Shown: positions 25,520 through 33,113 of the stretch, piece by piece
How positions within the stretch are numbered: position 1 is the stretch's first letter
Layout: each line of letters begins with the position of its first letter
Source of the DNA: Nocardia sp. CDC159
GTDB lineage: Bacteria; Actinomycetota; Actinomycetes; Mycobacteriales; Mycobacteriaceae
Length of the DNA stretch: 64,000 nucleotides
Direction: 5' to 3'
Assembly: GCF_023740735.1 (NCBI RefSeq)
Contig: NZ_JAMRXH010000004.1
Coordinates: 248,001-312,000, forward strand
Notes under the pieces: model-generated
The model's database searches: none
Seen by the model: only the letters and a program-made list of their open reading frames with translations
What the model was told of the DNA's origin: nothing
Position numbers and translations under genes: made by a program

Positions 25520-26764
25520 ATGAATTCTCTCCTCTATCCCATATCGGCCGCCCTCGCCACACTCGCGTTGCTGTTCCGCCTGCCGGCGTTGCTGAGAAGG
25601 CCGGAGCCCGGCCTGATCGGACTATGCCTGACCTTTGCCGCGACTGCGTATACATTCATACTCTCGACACCGGCGGTGTGGATCCGGGTGAATGCCTTCT
25701 TCGAAATCAAGAATTTCGCGGGCATGCTCGCCCAGTGTGGCGCGTTGGCCATCGCGGTGGCACAGCAGGCAGTGGTTCTGGCGTGGGCATATCCGTGGTC
25801 AGAGGCCAGGAGGAGGATTCTGCTCCGCCTTGCGCTGTGGGTGGCCGCCGTCGGTTGCATGGTTCCGCTGTTCTTCATGTCGATCTCTGCCATGTCGAAC
25901 GACCCCCTGCACTTTGCTGCCGACGCGGCCGGAATCCCCGCCTATTCCCTGTATTTGGCGGTTTATCTCACCTGTTTCATGATCGGTGTGTCCGAATCCG
26001 CGCGGCTGTGCTGGCGGTATTCGCTGAGCGTATCCCCCGGCTGGCTCCGCCGAGGTCTACGCACCGCGGCCGTCGGGTCGGCACTGGGGTTTCCGTATGC
26101 CGCCGTGCGGGTCGCCGATATCTTCGCGGCCAGAACGGGAGTCGATGCTCACCGCTTCGAATCCATCGCCCGCCTCGGGGCCGGTCTCGGCGGGTATCTG
26201 CTCGTTGTGGGGTGGACCATGCCCACCTGGGGGCCACGCCTGTCCAGAGTTTTCGTCTGGGTGCGACACCAGCGAAGTTTTTATGCCTTGAGCCCCCTGT
26301 GGCGAGCGCTGTACGAAATCATGCCGGACATCGCGTTGACTCTTCCGCGGCAAGCAGACCGACCCGCCCGCCCCGTCCGGCACATCGACTTCCATCTGTA
26401 TCGACGGCTCATCGAGATCCGCGATGCCGCTGCGGCGCTGCGCCCGTACCACGACGAGGCCATCTCGCAGGTCATTCGGAGACGGGCAGCGGCGCAAGAT
26501 ATTACGGGACGGACGCTCGAAGCCATAGTCGAGGCGGCCGATCTCGCCGCGGCAATCGAGCGGAGAAGGCTCTGCATCTCGCCCCCCGACTTGGAGGTCT
26601 CGACTACAGAAGGCCATACCGAGCAACACAATCGGGCGGATGAGGGTCTTTATGGTGAACTGTCCTGGCTGACGATGGTCGCCGAGGCATTCGTCCGGTC
26701 ACCGTTGGTGGTTTCGGCCGCCGAAATGGCTCGCAACTCACATGTCTCAACCCTTTCGGAGTAG
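25520..26764 (+). CDS. MAB_1171c-type membrane protein (DUF6545-like)
   Basis: A 414-residue protein. The N-terminal 230 residues hold about seven hydrophobic segments. A cytoplasmic C-terminal region opens SFYALSPLWRALYEIMPDIAL, the signature of what databases call the MAB_1171c family putative transporter. The C-terminal region carries an HIDFHLYRRLIEIRDA helix and a late LTMVAEAF segment. No transport motif is visible; seven helices plus a cytoplasmic tail would equally fit a sensor. Start ATG 25520 lies 5 bases after the metallopeptidase stop. The end overlaps the P450 start by 23 bases. Family naming is from memory. Confidence 0.75.
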   Translation: MNSLLYPISAALATLALLFRLPALLRRPEPGLIGLCLTFAATAYTFILSTPAVWIRVNAFFEIKNFAGMLAQCGALAIAVAQQAVVLAWAYPWSEARRRILLRLALWVAAVGCMVPLFFMSISAMSNDPLHFAADAAGIPAYSLYLAVYLTCFMIGVSESARLCWRYSLSVSPGWLRRGLRTAAVGSALGFPYAAVRVADIFAARTGVDAHRFESIARLGAGLGGYLLVVGWTMPTWGPRLSRVFVWVRHQRSFYALSPLWRALYEIMPDIALTLPRQADRPARPVRHIDFHLYRRLIEIRDAAAALRPYHDEAISQVIRRRAAAQDITGRTLEAIVEAADLAAAIERRRLCISPPDLEVSTTEGHTEQHNRADEGLYGELSWLTMVAEAFVRSPLVVSAAEMARNSHVSTLSE

Positions 26765-27968
26765 AACCTTGAATTCACCCCTGGCTCCCTACGACGCGGC
26801 CTACCTCACGGATCCGCACCGCGTGCACCGCGACCTTCGCGACGGCGGCGTGGTGCACCGGGTGGTGCTCCCCGGTGGTGCGGCAGCGTGGCTGGTTACG
26901 CGGGAAGCGGATGTCCGGCGGCTGCTCACCGACGCCCGCTTGTCGGTCGACAAGCGAACGGCCACGGACGGGTACAAGGGCTTCGCACTTCCGCCCGCAT
27001 TGGATGCCAACCTCCTGAATATCGATCCGCCCGATCACACCCGGCTGCGTCGGTTGGTCTCGCATGCCTTCACGCGACACCGGGTCGGCAACCTGGCCGG
27101 GAAGGTGCAGGCCGAAACCGATCGGCTGCTGGATCGGATGGCGGGCCGCGAACGCGTGGATCTGCTCGCCGAATTCGCGGTCCCGTTGCCGCTGACCGTG
27201 ATCGGCGATCTGCTCGACATCCCGACCGACGATCGCATGAGGTTCCGAACCTGGACCGACACTCTGCTCGCGCCCGATCCCGCGCAGCCGCAGCAGGTGA
27301 AGGAGGCGGTCGTCAATATGGAGCAGTTCTTCGTCGATTTGATCGCCGACCGGCGCGCCGACCCCGGCGACGACTTCGTATCCGACCTGATCGCGGTGTG
27401 TGATGCCGGTGACCGGCTGAGCGAGGACGAGCTGGTATCCCTGGTCTTCCTCATCTTCTGGGCGGGCTACGAGAATTCGGTCCACCTGATCGGGAATTCC
27501 ATCCTGGCGCTGCTCGACCATCCCGAACAGCTCGCCGCCCTGCGCGCCGCCCCGGGGGTGAGCGCTGGCGCGATCGAGGAGTTTCTGCGCTACGCCCACC
27601 CGAATCAGTTCGCCATCAGGCGGTTTCCCACCGAGGACATAGCGATCGGCGAGGTCACGATCCCGGCCGGTGACACCGTTCTCCTCGGCGTGGCCTCGGC
27701 CAATCGTGATCCGCGTCGGTTCGACCGTCCGGACATGCTGGATCTGGAACGCAAAGACAATCCGCACCTGACATTCGGCCATGGCGTTCACTACTGTCTC
27801 GGTGCCCCCTTGGCGCGGCTCGAGGCCGGTATCGCCATCGGCAGCCTGTTGCGGCGATTGCCGGAGTTCCGACTGGCGATCCCACGCGACCAACTGCAGC
27901 CGCGGGCGTCGTTCCGGGAGATCGGTCTGCAGTCGTTGCCGGTGATTTTCGCTTCCGCACCGGAATGA
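26742..27968 (+). CDS. cytochrome P450 (CYP107-like)
   Basis: A 408-residue soluble monooxygenase. The heme ligand is Cys352 in FGHGVHYCLGAPLARLE, and the ExxR helix is in IEEFLRY. The I-helix reads AGYENS at residues 241-246, so the threonine that normally assists oxygen activation is Asn245. EryF-type P450s also lack this Thr and use the substrate itself. The gene overlaps the membrane-protein gene by 23 bases, hence translational coupling; a TTG at 26769 is an alternative start just past the overlap. No ferredoxin gene is adjacent, so electrons must come from elsewhere. Confidence 0.92.
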   Translation: MSQPFRSRTLNSPLAPYDAAYLTDPHRVHRDLRDGGVVHRVVLPGGAAAWLVTREADVRRLLTDARLSVDKRTATDGYKGFALPPALDANLLNIDPPDHTRLRRLVSHAFTRHRVGNLAGKVQAETDRLLDRMAGRERVDLLAEFAVPLPLTVIGDLLDIPTDDRMRFRTWTDTLLAPDPAQPQQVKEAVVNMEQFFVDLIADRRADPGDDFVSDLIAVCDAGDRLSEDELVSLVFLIFWAGYENSVHLIGNSILALLDHPEQLAALRAAPGVSAGAIEEFLRYAHPNQFAIRRFPTEDIAIGEVTIPAGDTVLLGVASANRDPRRFDRPDMLDLERKDNPHLTFGHGVHYCLGAPLARLEAGIAIGSLLRRLPEFRLAIPRDQLQPRASFREIGLQSLPVIFASAPE

Positions 27969-28095
27969 TGAACCGGTTGCGGCCCCGGGGTGAGGTGGCC
28001 GGGAACCACGGTCGCGCTGGTCGTGTTGGCCAAGGCCGCGTGCCGACAGCTGCCTCATTCGCCCGGGTGTGGGTCTGGGTACCGGCGGTGGCAGC

Positions 28096-28554
28096 ATGAT
28101 CGACATGGTTGATACCGAGAGTTTGCTGGAGGTCGCGTACGAGGAAGCGCAACGGGGGCTCGCCGAGGGTGGCATTCCGATCGGGGCCGCGCTGTTCGAC
28201 AGCGCGGGAAATCTGTTGGGGCGCGGGCACAATCGCCGCGTTCAGAACGACGATCCGAGCGTCCATGCCGAGACCGACGCCTTCCGCGATGCGGGCCGCC
28301 GCCGGGACTACCGCGACACCATCATGGTGACCACCCTGTCGCCGTGCTGGTACTGCAGTGGGCTGGTCCGCCAGTTCGGCATCGGCGCGGTCGTCGTGGG
28401 GGAGGCTCGGACGTTCCACGGCGGTCACGAGTGGCTGGCCGAGAACGGGGTAACGATCACCGTTGTGGACGACCCGCGCTGTGTGGCGATGATGGAGAAG
28501 TTCATCGCCGAACGGCCGGAGCTGTGGTTCGAGGACATCGGGGTCGCCGAATAG
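28096..28554 (+). CDS. cytosine-deaminase-like zinc deaminase (fungal FCY1 type)
   Basis: A 152-residue CDA-fold deaminase. Zinc and catalysis are provided by His57-Ala-Glu59 and by Cys84 and Cys87 in TLSPCWYCSG. The whole resembles yeast cytosine deaminase rather than bacterial CodA or tRNA TadA: it has GIPIG near residue 26, LGRGHNRR, and the C-terminal ERPELWFEDIG that forms the lid in FCY1. Cytosine to uracil is the likely reaction, though guanine or other nucleobases are possible. Start ATG 28096; ATG 28105 is an alternative. It lies 127 bases after the P450. Confidence 0.85.
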   Translation: MIDMVDTESLLEVAYEEAQRGLAEGGIPIGAALFDSAGNLLGRGHNRRVQNDDPSVHAETDAFRDAGRRRDYRDTIMVTTLSPCWYCSGLVRQFGIGAVVVGEARTFHGGHEWLAENGVTITVVDDPRCVAMMEKFIAERPELWFEDIGVAE

Positions 28555-28639
28555 GTCCCGGCGGCGGGAAATTCCCGTGCGCGGGCGCCCGCGTTCGGCG
28601 AAGCTGGGCCGAGACGGTCGATGACGAAAGGGAGATGTC

Positions 28640-29497
28640 GTGCGGGAGTTCCGGTTCGGTGTGAGCATGCGTGCCTCGGATTCCCGGGGTGAATGGCAGC
28701 AGGCGGCCCGGCTGGTCGAGGACCTCGGTTTCGATACGCTGCTCGTACCCGATCACCTCGGGATGGTGGCTCCGTTTCCCGCCCTGATGTCGGCCGCCGA
28801 GGTCACATCGCGGGTGCGGCTGGGCACGTTCGTGTTGAATGCCGCGTTTCACCGGCCCGCGCTGCTGGCCCGCGATGTCGCGGCGGTCGATCAGCTCAGT
28901 GACGGGCGGTTCGAGCTGGGGCTCGGGGCGGGGTATGCGCGGGACGAGTTCGAGGCGGCGGGACTGTCGTTTCCCAGTGCGGGAGAACGCATTTCGCATC
29001 TGGAACAGACCATCGTGGAGGTCCGGCGGCTGCTGGCCGATCCGAGTCATCGGCCCCGGCCCGCGCGACCGGATGTCCCGATCGCGGTCGCGGGGCAGGG
29101 AGACCGGCTGCTGAGCATGGGCGCGCGCCTCGCCGATACCGTCGGCCTGGCCGGTGTCGTGCCGGGCGAGGACCCCACGGTGCGGGGGACGCTGCCCGAA
29201 CGCATCGCGCTGCTGCGCCGCGCCGCGGGTGAGCGGATCGCCGAGCTGGAGATCAATATGATGGTCCTGGCCGTGCACATCACCGGTTCCGGTGCCCCGA
29301 ATCTGGCCTTTCCTCGATTCTTCTACCCGGACTACTCGGACGAGCAGTTGCTCACGATTCCCAATGTCCTGCACGGCTCGGAGGACGAGATCGCCGATAC
29401 CCTGCGGCATTTCCGCGCGGAGTACGGCATCACCTATTTCACGCTCACCAGCCACGATATGCACGCCTTCGCGAAGGTGATGGCGCGCCTGCGCTGA
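28640..29497 (+). CDS. LLM-class F420-dependent oxidoreductase
   Basis: A 285-residue luciferase-like TIM-barrel enzyme. It shows FRFGVSMRAS at the start, VPDHLGMVAPFPAL, the cis-peptide-type RVRLGTFVLN, DQLSDGRFELGLGAGYARDEFEAAG and VAGQGDRLL. These match the MSMEG_2516-type family using F420 as hydride carrier. The substrate is unknown. GTG 28640 has AAAGGGAGA upstream. It follows the deaminase on the same strand after 85 bases and converges with the ankyrin gene. Confidence 0.87.
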   Translation: MREFRFGVSMRASDSRGEWQQAARLVEDLGFDTLLVPDHLGMVAPFPALMSAAEVTSRVRLGTFVLNAAFHRPALLARDVAAVDQLSDGRFELGLGAGYARDEFEAAGLSFPSAGERISHLEQTIVEVRRLLADPSHRPRPARPDVPIAVAGQGDRLLSMGARLADTVGLAGVVPGEDPTVRGTLPERIALLRRAAGERIAELEINMMVLAVHITGSGAPNLAFPRFFYPDYSDEQLLTIPNVLHGSEDEIADTLRHFRAEYGITYFTLTSHDMHAFAKVMARLR

Positions 29498-29513
29498 TCG
29501 GGCCGGGGCGCTA

Positions 29514-29903
29514 TCAGCCGAAGAGCTCCAGTAATTCCGACTTGCCGAACATGACCGCCGAATCCCGCGCCGAGGGCGTCCCGGCGTCGGGATCGGCGCC
29601 CGCGCCGACGAGTGCCTCGACGATCTCGTTCTCGCCCTTGAAGACCGCGCCCGCGAGCGGGGTCTGACCGCGGTCGTTGGCCCGATTCGGATCGGCGCCC
29701 TGGTCGAGCAGGATGCGCACGGCATCCGAATGCCCGTGATACGCCGCCAGCATGAGCAGCGTATCGCCGCGGTCATTGGTCAGATTCGCCGGAACCCCGG
29801 CATCGAGGTAGGCGCCCAGGGTCTGGGCGTCGCCGGTGCGTGCCGAATCGAAAACCTTCGACGCGAGCTCGATCAGCTCGGGATCCATTTCGGCGTTGCT
29901 CAT
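29514..29903 (-). CDS. ankyrin-repeat protein
   Basis: A 129-residue cytoplasmic protein of three to four ankyrin repeats: DTLLMLAAYHGHSDAVRILL, then GQTPLAGAVFKGENEIVEAL, with the loops DQGADPNRAND and GAGADPDAG. Short bacterial ankyrin proteins of this type are protein-binding modules, sometimes paired with catalase. No partner is obvious here. ATG 29903 is the start. Confidence 0.85.
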   Translation of the reverse strand: MSNAEMDPELIELASKVFDSARTGDAQTLGAYLDAGVPANLTNDRGDTLLMLAAYHGHSDAVRILLDQGADPNRANDRGQTPLAGAVFKGENEIVEALVGAGADPDAGTPSARDSAVMFGKSELLELFG

Positions 29904-29924
29904 CAGCCCACTGTAGCTACGGCA

Positions 29925-30057
29925 CACCTCATAGACCCCGACGGCGCCGAACGCCACTGTTCCTTCGGCCTCCCGATCTCCAGGGCCGCCCTGACCCACA
30001 ACTTCCGCGTCCTCCGCCAGGCGGCGTTGATCCGTCAGGTCAACCGGGGAAATCGTG
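29925..30057 (+). pseudogene. fragment of an ArsR-type winged-helix regulator
   Basis: The plus frame reads ERHCSFGLPIS followed by LTHNFRVLRQAALIRQVNRG. This is the recognition-helix and wing region of ArsR-family repressors, usually written LPVSKSTLTHHFRVLREAGxI. Only about 40 residues survive; there is no N-terminal helix block, start codon or proper end. It lies in the 156-base gap between two minus-strand genes. It is a relic, not a gene. Confidence 0.55.
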
Positions 30058-30059
30058 GA

Positions 30060-30626
30060 TTACCGCGGTGGCCGGATCATGGCGGTGACGGTTAGGCCAT
30101 CGATTCGGAGTTGGGTGGTGGTTTCGAAACCGCAGTGGTGGTAGAGGGACACGTTGCGGGGGTCGGCGGTGGTGAGAAACAGGGGGCGGGTGGGGTGGAT
30201 GGTGTTCAGCAGGAGGCGGGCCGCGCCGGTGCCGCGGGCATTCGGGTGGACGCCGATGAATTCGAGGGTGTGGGCGGTGGGGGGTTTGAGGTGGGCGGTG
30301 GCGCGGAGGTAGCGCAGGGTGCGGGTTACGGTGGGGAGACCGCAGTCGCGGGCCACCCGTAGGGTCCAGCGCAGTTGGGCGGGGGTGGGGGGCTTGGTCT
30401 CGGGGGTGGTCACCAGGGCTACCGCGTGTGGAATGCCTTGGGGGGCAATGGCGTAGCGGTGGAAGCCGGGGGCGGTTGCGAGCATGGCGAGGGTGGCGGT
30501 GAACCAGGTGCGGCGGGTCACGGTGTTGTCGCCGCACAGGTGGCGCATGCCGGGCTCCTCGGCGAAGGCGGCGGTCAGGACGGCGGCACAGGCCGCGGGG
30601 GTGGGCGCCGTATCGATATCAGGCAT
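30060..30626 (-). CDS. GNAT-family N-acetyltransferase
   Basis: A 188-residue acetyltransferase fold. The acetyl-CoA loop is in FIGVHPNARGTGAARLLL (motif A), followed by LTTADPRNVSLYHHCGFE (motif B). The N-terminal half has AACAAVLTAAFAEEPGMRHL, typical of the actinobacterial branch without known substrate. ATG 30626 overlaps the end of the membrane-protein gene by 8 bases, so it is the last gene of the tetR unit. Confidence 0.87.
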   Translation of the reverse strand: MPDIDTAPTPAACAAVLTAAFAEEPGMRHLCGDNTVTRRTWFTATLAMLATAPGFHRYAIAPQGIPHAVALVTTPETKPPTPAQLRWTLRVARDCGLPTVTRTLRYLRATAHLKPPTAHTLEFIGVHPNARGTGAARLLLNTIHPTRPLFLTTADPRNVSLYHHCGFETTTQLRIDGLTVTAMIRPPR

Positions 30627-31227
30627 GGCGCTGTTGCATGGGAGCTTCCGGAATCAGGTGGGAGATCAGCAGTTTGAGGTAGAAGATGGGGGTGAACCAG
30701 GCCAGGGCGGTGGGTAGGGCGTAGACGATCGGGGTGATCGTCACGACGGTCAGCCAGGCGGCCATGGCGGTCGGGCGCTTGACGCCGAGGGGGACGCGTT
30801 CGATGAGCGCGGCCGCGGCGAGTAGCAAGACGGCGTTGACGGCGAACCAGTCCCAGGCCGCGGGGAGCAGTACGAAGGCGACGGCGGCCAGGTGTGCCAG
30901 GTGCAGGGCGACGAAAGTCCTTCGCTTCCTGACGATTCCGGGGGCATCGCGGTGGTACCAGCGTTTGGCCGCATTGGTGGCATTGGTGAGGACGCCGCCG
31001 ACCAGATCGACGGCGAGCACGCCGATCAGCGCCAGCTTCCAGGCCGGCCACTGTGCGGCGGCGTCGAAATGCCAGAGATACCAGGCGATCACGGCCACGC
31101 CGAGCGCGCCGCCGACCAGTTCGACGGTCTCCTCCGCGCGGGTCTTGCCCGGGCCCAGGAAGCGTAAGAGCCGTCCCCGCCAACCCGGCGGCGTCGGCGG
31201 GATGGTCCAGTCGATGTCGGTGTGCAT
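30619..31227 (-). CDS. four- or five-helix membrane protein of unknown function
   Basis: A 202-residue protein. After a hydrophilic N-terminus with GWRGRLLRFLGPGKTRAEE come hydrophobic segments at about 37-50, 62-78, 105-125, 128-142 and 152-178. A NATNAAKRWYHRD loop lies between helices. No family is recognised with certainty. It sits between the tetR gene (13-base gap) and the GNAT gene (8-base overlap) and is presumably under TetR control. Confidence 0.7.
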   Translation of the reverse strand: MHTDIDWTIPPTPPGWRGRLLRFLGPGKTRAEETVELVGGALGVAVIAWYLWHFDAAAQWPAWKLALIGVLAVDLVGGVLTNATNAAKRWYHRDAPGIVRKRRTFVALHLAHLAAVAFVLLPAAWDWFAVNAVLLLAAAALIERVPLGVKRPTAMAAWLTVVTITPIVYALPTALAWFTPIFYLKLLISHLIPEAPMQQRHA

Positions 31228-31240
31228 GCGATTCGTCCTC

Positions 31241-31840
31241 TCACACAGGGGAATCCGTGGGCCGCCAGAGCCCGGCGAGCAGCTGTAACACCTGATCGAC
31301 CGCCTCGGCCGCACCCGGGGCGGCGTGACCGGCTCGGCGGGCATCCAGCAGCCAGGCATCGGCGGCGTGGAAGACCGCGCCGGTGGCGGCGGACAGCAGG
31401 GCCGGATCGATATCGCGGCGAATGACGCCGATGGCCAGGCCGTTGTCGAGCACCGCGGTGAGCCAGCGGTCGAAACCGGGGGCGGCGCGCTCGGCGGCCG
31501 CCCCCACGAGGGCCGCGTCATCGGGGTGGTGAGCCAGATGTTCGAGCAGCCGCAGCATGCCCGTGCGCAGGCCGGGCCAGAAGTGTGCGGCGGTGGTCGC
31601 GGGCGTCCACGGTCCCAGTGCGGCGGCCAGGCGGTCGAGCACATCGGTGAGCACGGTCTCGAGCAGATCCTCGCGGCCGTCGAAGTACTGATACGCCGAG
31701 GTCTTCGAGATACCCGCGGCGGCCACGATCTTGTTGTAGGAGGCGGTGGCATGGCCGTCGCGGGCGAAGTGTTCGCGCGCCACGCCGAGGATCTCGGCGC
31801 GGCGCTGCGCTGACAGCCGGTGGAAGCGAGGCAGGGGCAT
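31241..31840 (-). CDS. TetR-family transcriptional regulator
   Basis: A 199-residue repressor. The N-terminal helix-turn-helix runs AEILGVAREHFARDGHATASYNKIV (about 15-40), then GISKTSAYQYFDGREDLL, with an all-helical ligand domain after it. It is first of three coupled genes. A perfect inverted repeat abuts its ATG, pointing to autoregulation of the unit. The ligand is unknown. Confidence 0.9.
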   Translation of the reverse strand: MPLPRFHRLSAQRRAEILGVAREHFARDGHATASYNKIVAAAGISKTSAYQYFDGREDLLETVLTDVLDRLAAALGPWTPATTAAHFWPGLRTGMLRLLEHLAHHPDDAALVGAAAERAAPGFDRWLTAVLDNGLAIGVIRRDIDPALLSAATGAVFHAADAWLLDARRAGHAAPGAAEAVDQVLQLLAGLWRPTDSPV

Positions 31841-31853
31841 GTACTAGTAGTAC
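31841..31853. promoter_or_regulatory. TetR auto-operator candidate
   Basis: GTACTA-G-TAGTAC is a perfect 6-bp inverted repeat directly adjacent to the tetR ATG (31840). Repressor bound here would cover the start of the transcript. A pair of GTGCAC sequences (31863-31868 and 31876-31881) lies further upstream. The arms resemble those of the repeat at 2666. Confidence 0.5.
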
Positions 31854-31899
31854 ACCCCGACGGTGCACACCGCTAGTGCACAGGTCGTGGGGCTACCGA

Positions 31900-33000
31900 T
31901 CAGCGTGCGACCGGCCGCGCCGATTCGGCGGTTACCACGATGTTGCCGCCGAGGCGCTTCGCCTCGTACATCGCGGCATCGGAGGCCAGCAGGGCATCGA
32001 ACCGGGCTCGGCGATCCCGGGGCCCGGAGCGGGTGAACAGCGCGACCCCGACGCTGGCGGTGATCGTGATCGGGAGGTCGGGCATGGTTTCGATCGCGGC
32101 GCGAAGGCGTTCGGCGACGGCCGCGGCCGATTGGTCGCGGCCGCGCCCGACTACCACGAATTCCTCCCCGCCCGTCCGCGCGATGAGGGCGTCGGCGTCG
32201 GCCGCCGCGCGCAGCCGGTTCGCCGTTCGCTTCAGGACCTCGTCACCGAAGGGGTGGCCGTAGGTGTCGTTCACGGTCTTGAAGCGGTCCAGATCCAGCG
32301 TTATCGCATAGAGCGGATCGCGGCCGTAGCCGCCGCATTGCGACAGCTGCGAATCCAGGCCGCGTCGATTCAACAGCCTGGTGAGCGGATCGGAGAGCGA
32401 GTCCAGGCGCAGCAGCAGGTGGGACAGGTGCATCGTGGGAATCGCCAGGCCGATCAGGGCGGCATTGGCGATGACGAGCGCGACGCCCAGGGCGAGATCG
32501 CCGTGCCAGCGGCCGCTGCCGTGGACGGTGAGCACCGCCAGCGCCACGGCCGACAGCAGCGTCCAGCACACGTGCAGGGCCAGTACGCGTGGACGGTGGA
32601 AGACCGCCAGATAGGTTCCGGCGGCGACGAGCATGAGTATTCCCATCGCCCCCAGCACCCGGTCCGCCACCAGCAGGCTGTCGGCGGTGACGACGAGGTC
32701 GACCAACGCGATCCAGGTCAGCGACTCGCACTCGCTCGGCCAGGGCAGCAACCACCAGCGCAGCGCCCACAGCCCCCCGATCGTGGCAGCCAGCGTGTTG
32801 ACGGTCATTCCGACGGGACCGCGCACACCGGCCGGGCTGATCGCCATGAGAGTGGCGTTGACCAGCATCATCGCGCCGCCGAGACCGATCAGCAGCTTGG
32901 TCCAGCCGAGCACGGAGTGCGACCGCAGGAAGCCGATGACCCAGCGGTAATCGGCCCGGTCCTCCCATCGGGGCCGAGACGACGAACGCTGCTTCAGCAA
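31900..33000 (-). CDS. membrane diguanylate cyclase (GGDEF)
   Basis: A 366-residue protein. Six or so hydrophobic segments at residues 20-200 form a membrane sensor module, followed by a GGDEF domain with DPLTRLLNRRG, LDLDRFKTVNDTYGHPFGDEVL and the active site TGGEEF. The GGEEF variant is active in known cyclases making cyclic di-GMP. The RxxD inhibitory site expected five residues before the motif is absent. The start is TTG 33000, with GGAGG 11 bases upstream; this is the least certain part of the call. Confidence 0.87.
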   Translation of the reverse strand: MLKQRSSSRPRWEDRADYRWVIGFLRSHSVLGWTKLLIGLGGAMMLVNATLMAISPAGVRGPVGMTVNTLAATIGGLWALRWWLLPWPSECESLTWIALVDLVVTADSLLVADRVLGAMGILMLVAAGTYLAVFHRPRVLALHVCWTLLSAVALAVLTVHGSGRWHGDLALGVALVIANAALIGLAIPTMHLSHLLLRLDSLSDPLTRLLNRRGLDSQLSQCGGYGRDPLYAITLDLDRFKTVNDTYGHPFGDEVLKRTANRLRAAADADALIARTGGEEFVVVGRGRDQSAAAVAERLRAAIETMPDLPITITASVGVALFTRSGPRDRRARFDALLASDAAMYEAKRLGGNIVVTAESARPVAR

Positions 33001-33113
33001 CGTGTCACCGCCCTCCTCGAGCGCGGATCAGGTACATGTAACTGAAGGTACCAGCGTCTTGTCGAGAAGGATGCTAGGAAGTTGCGCTTATCACCAGCCC
33101 GGCGCGGCCGGGA

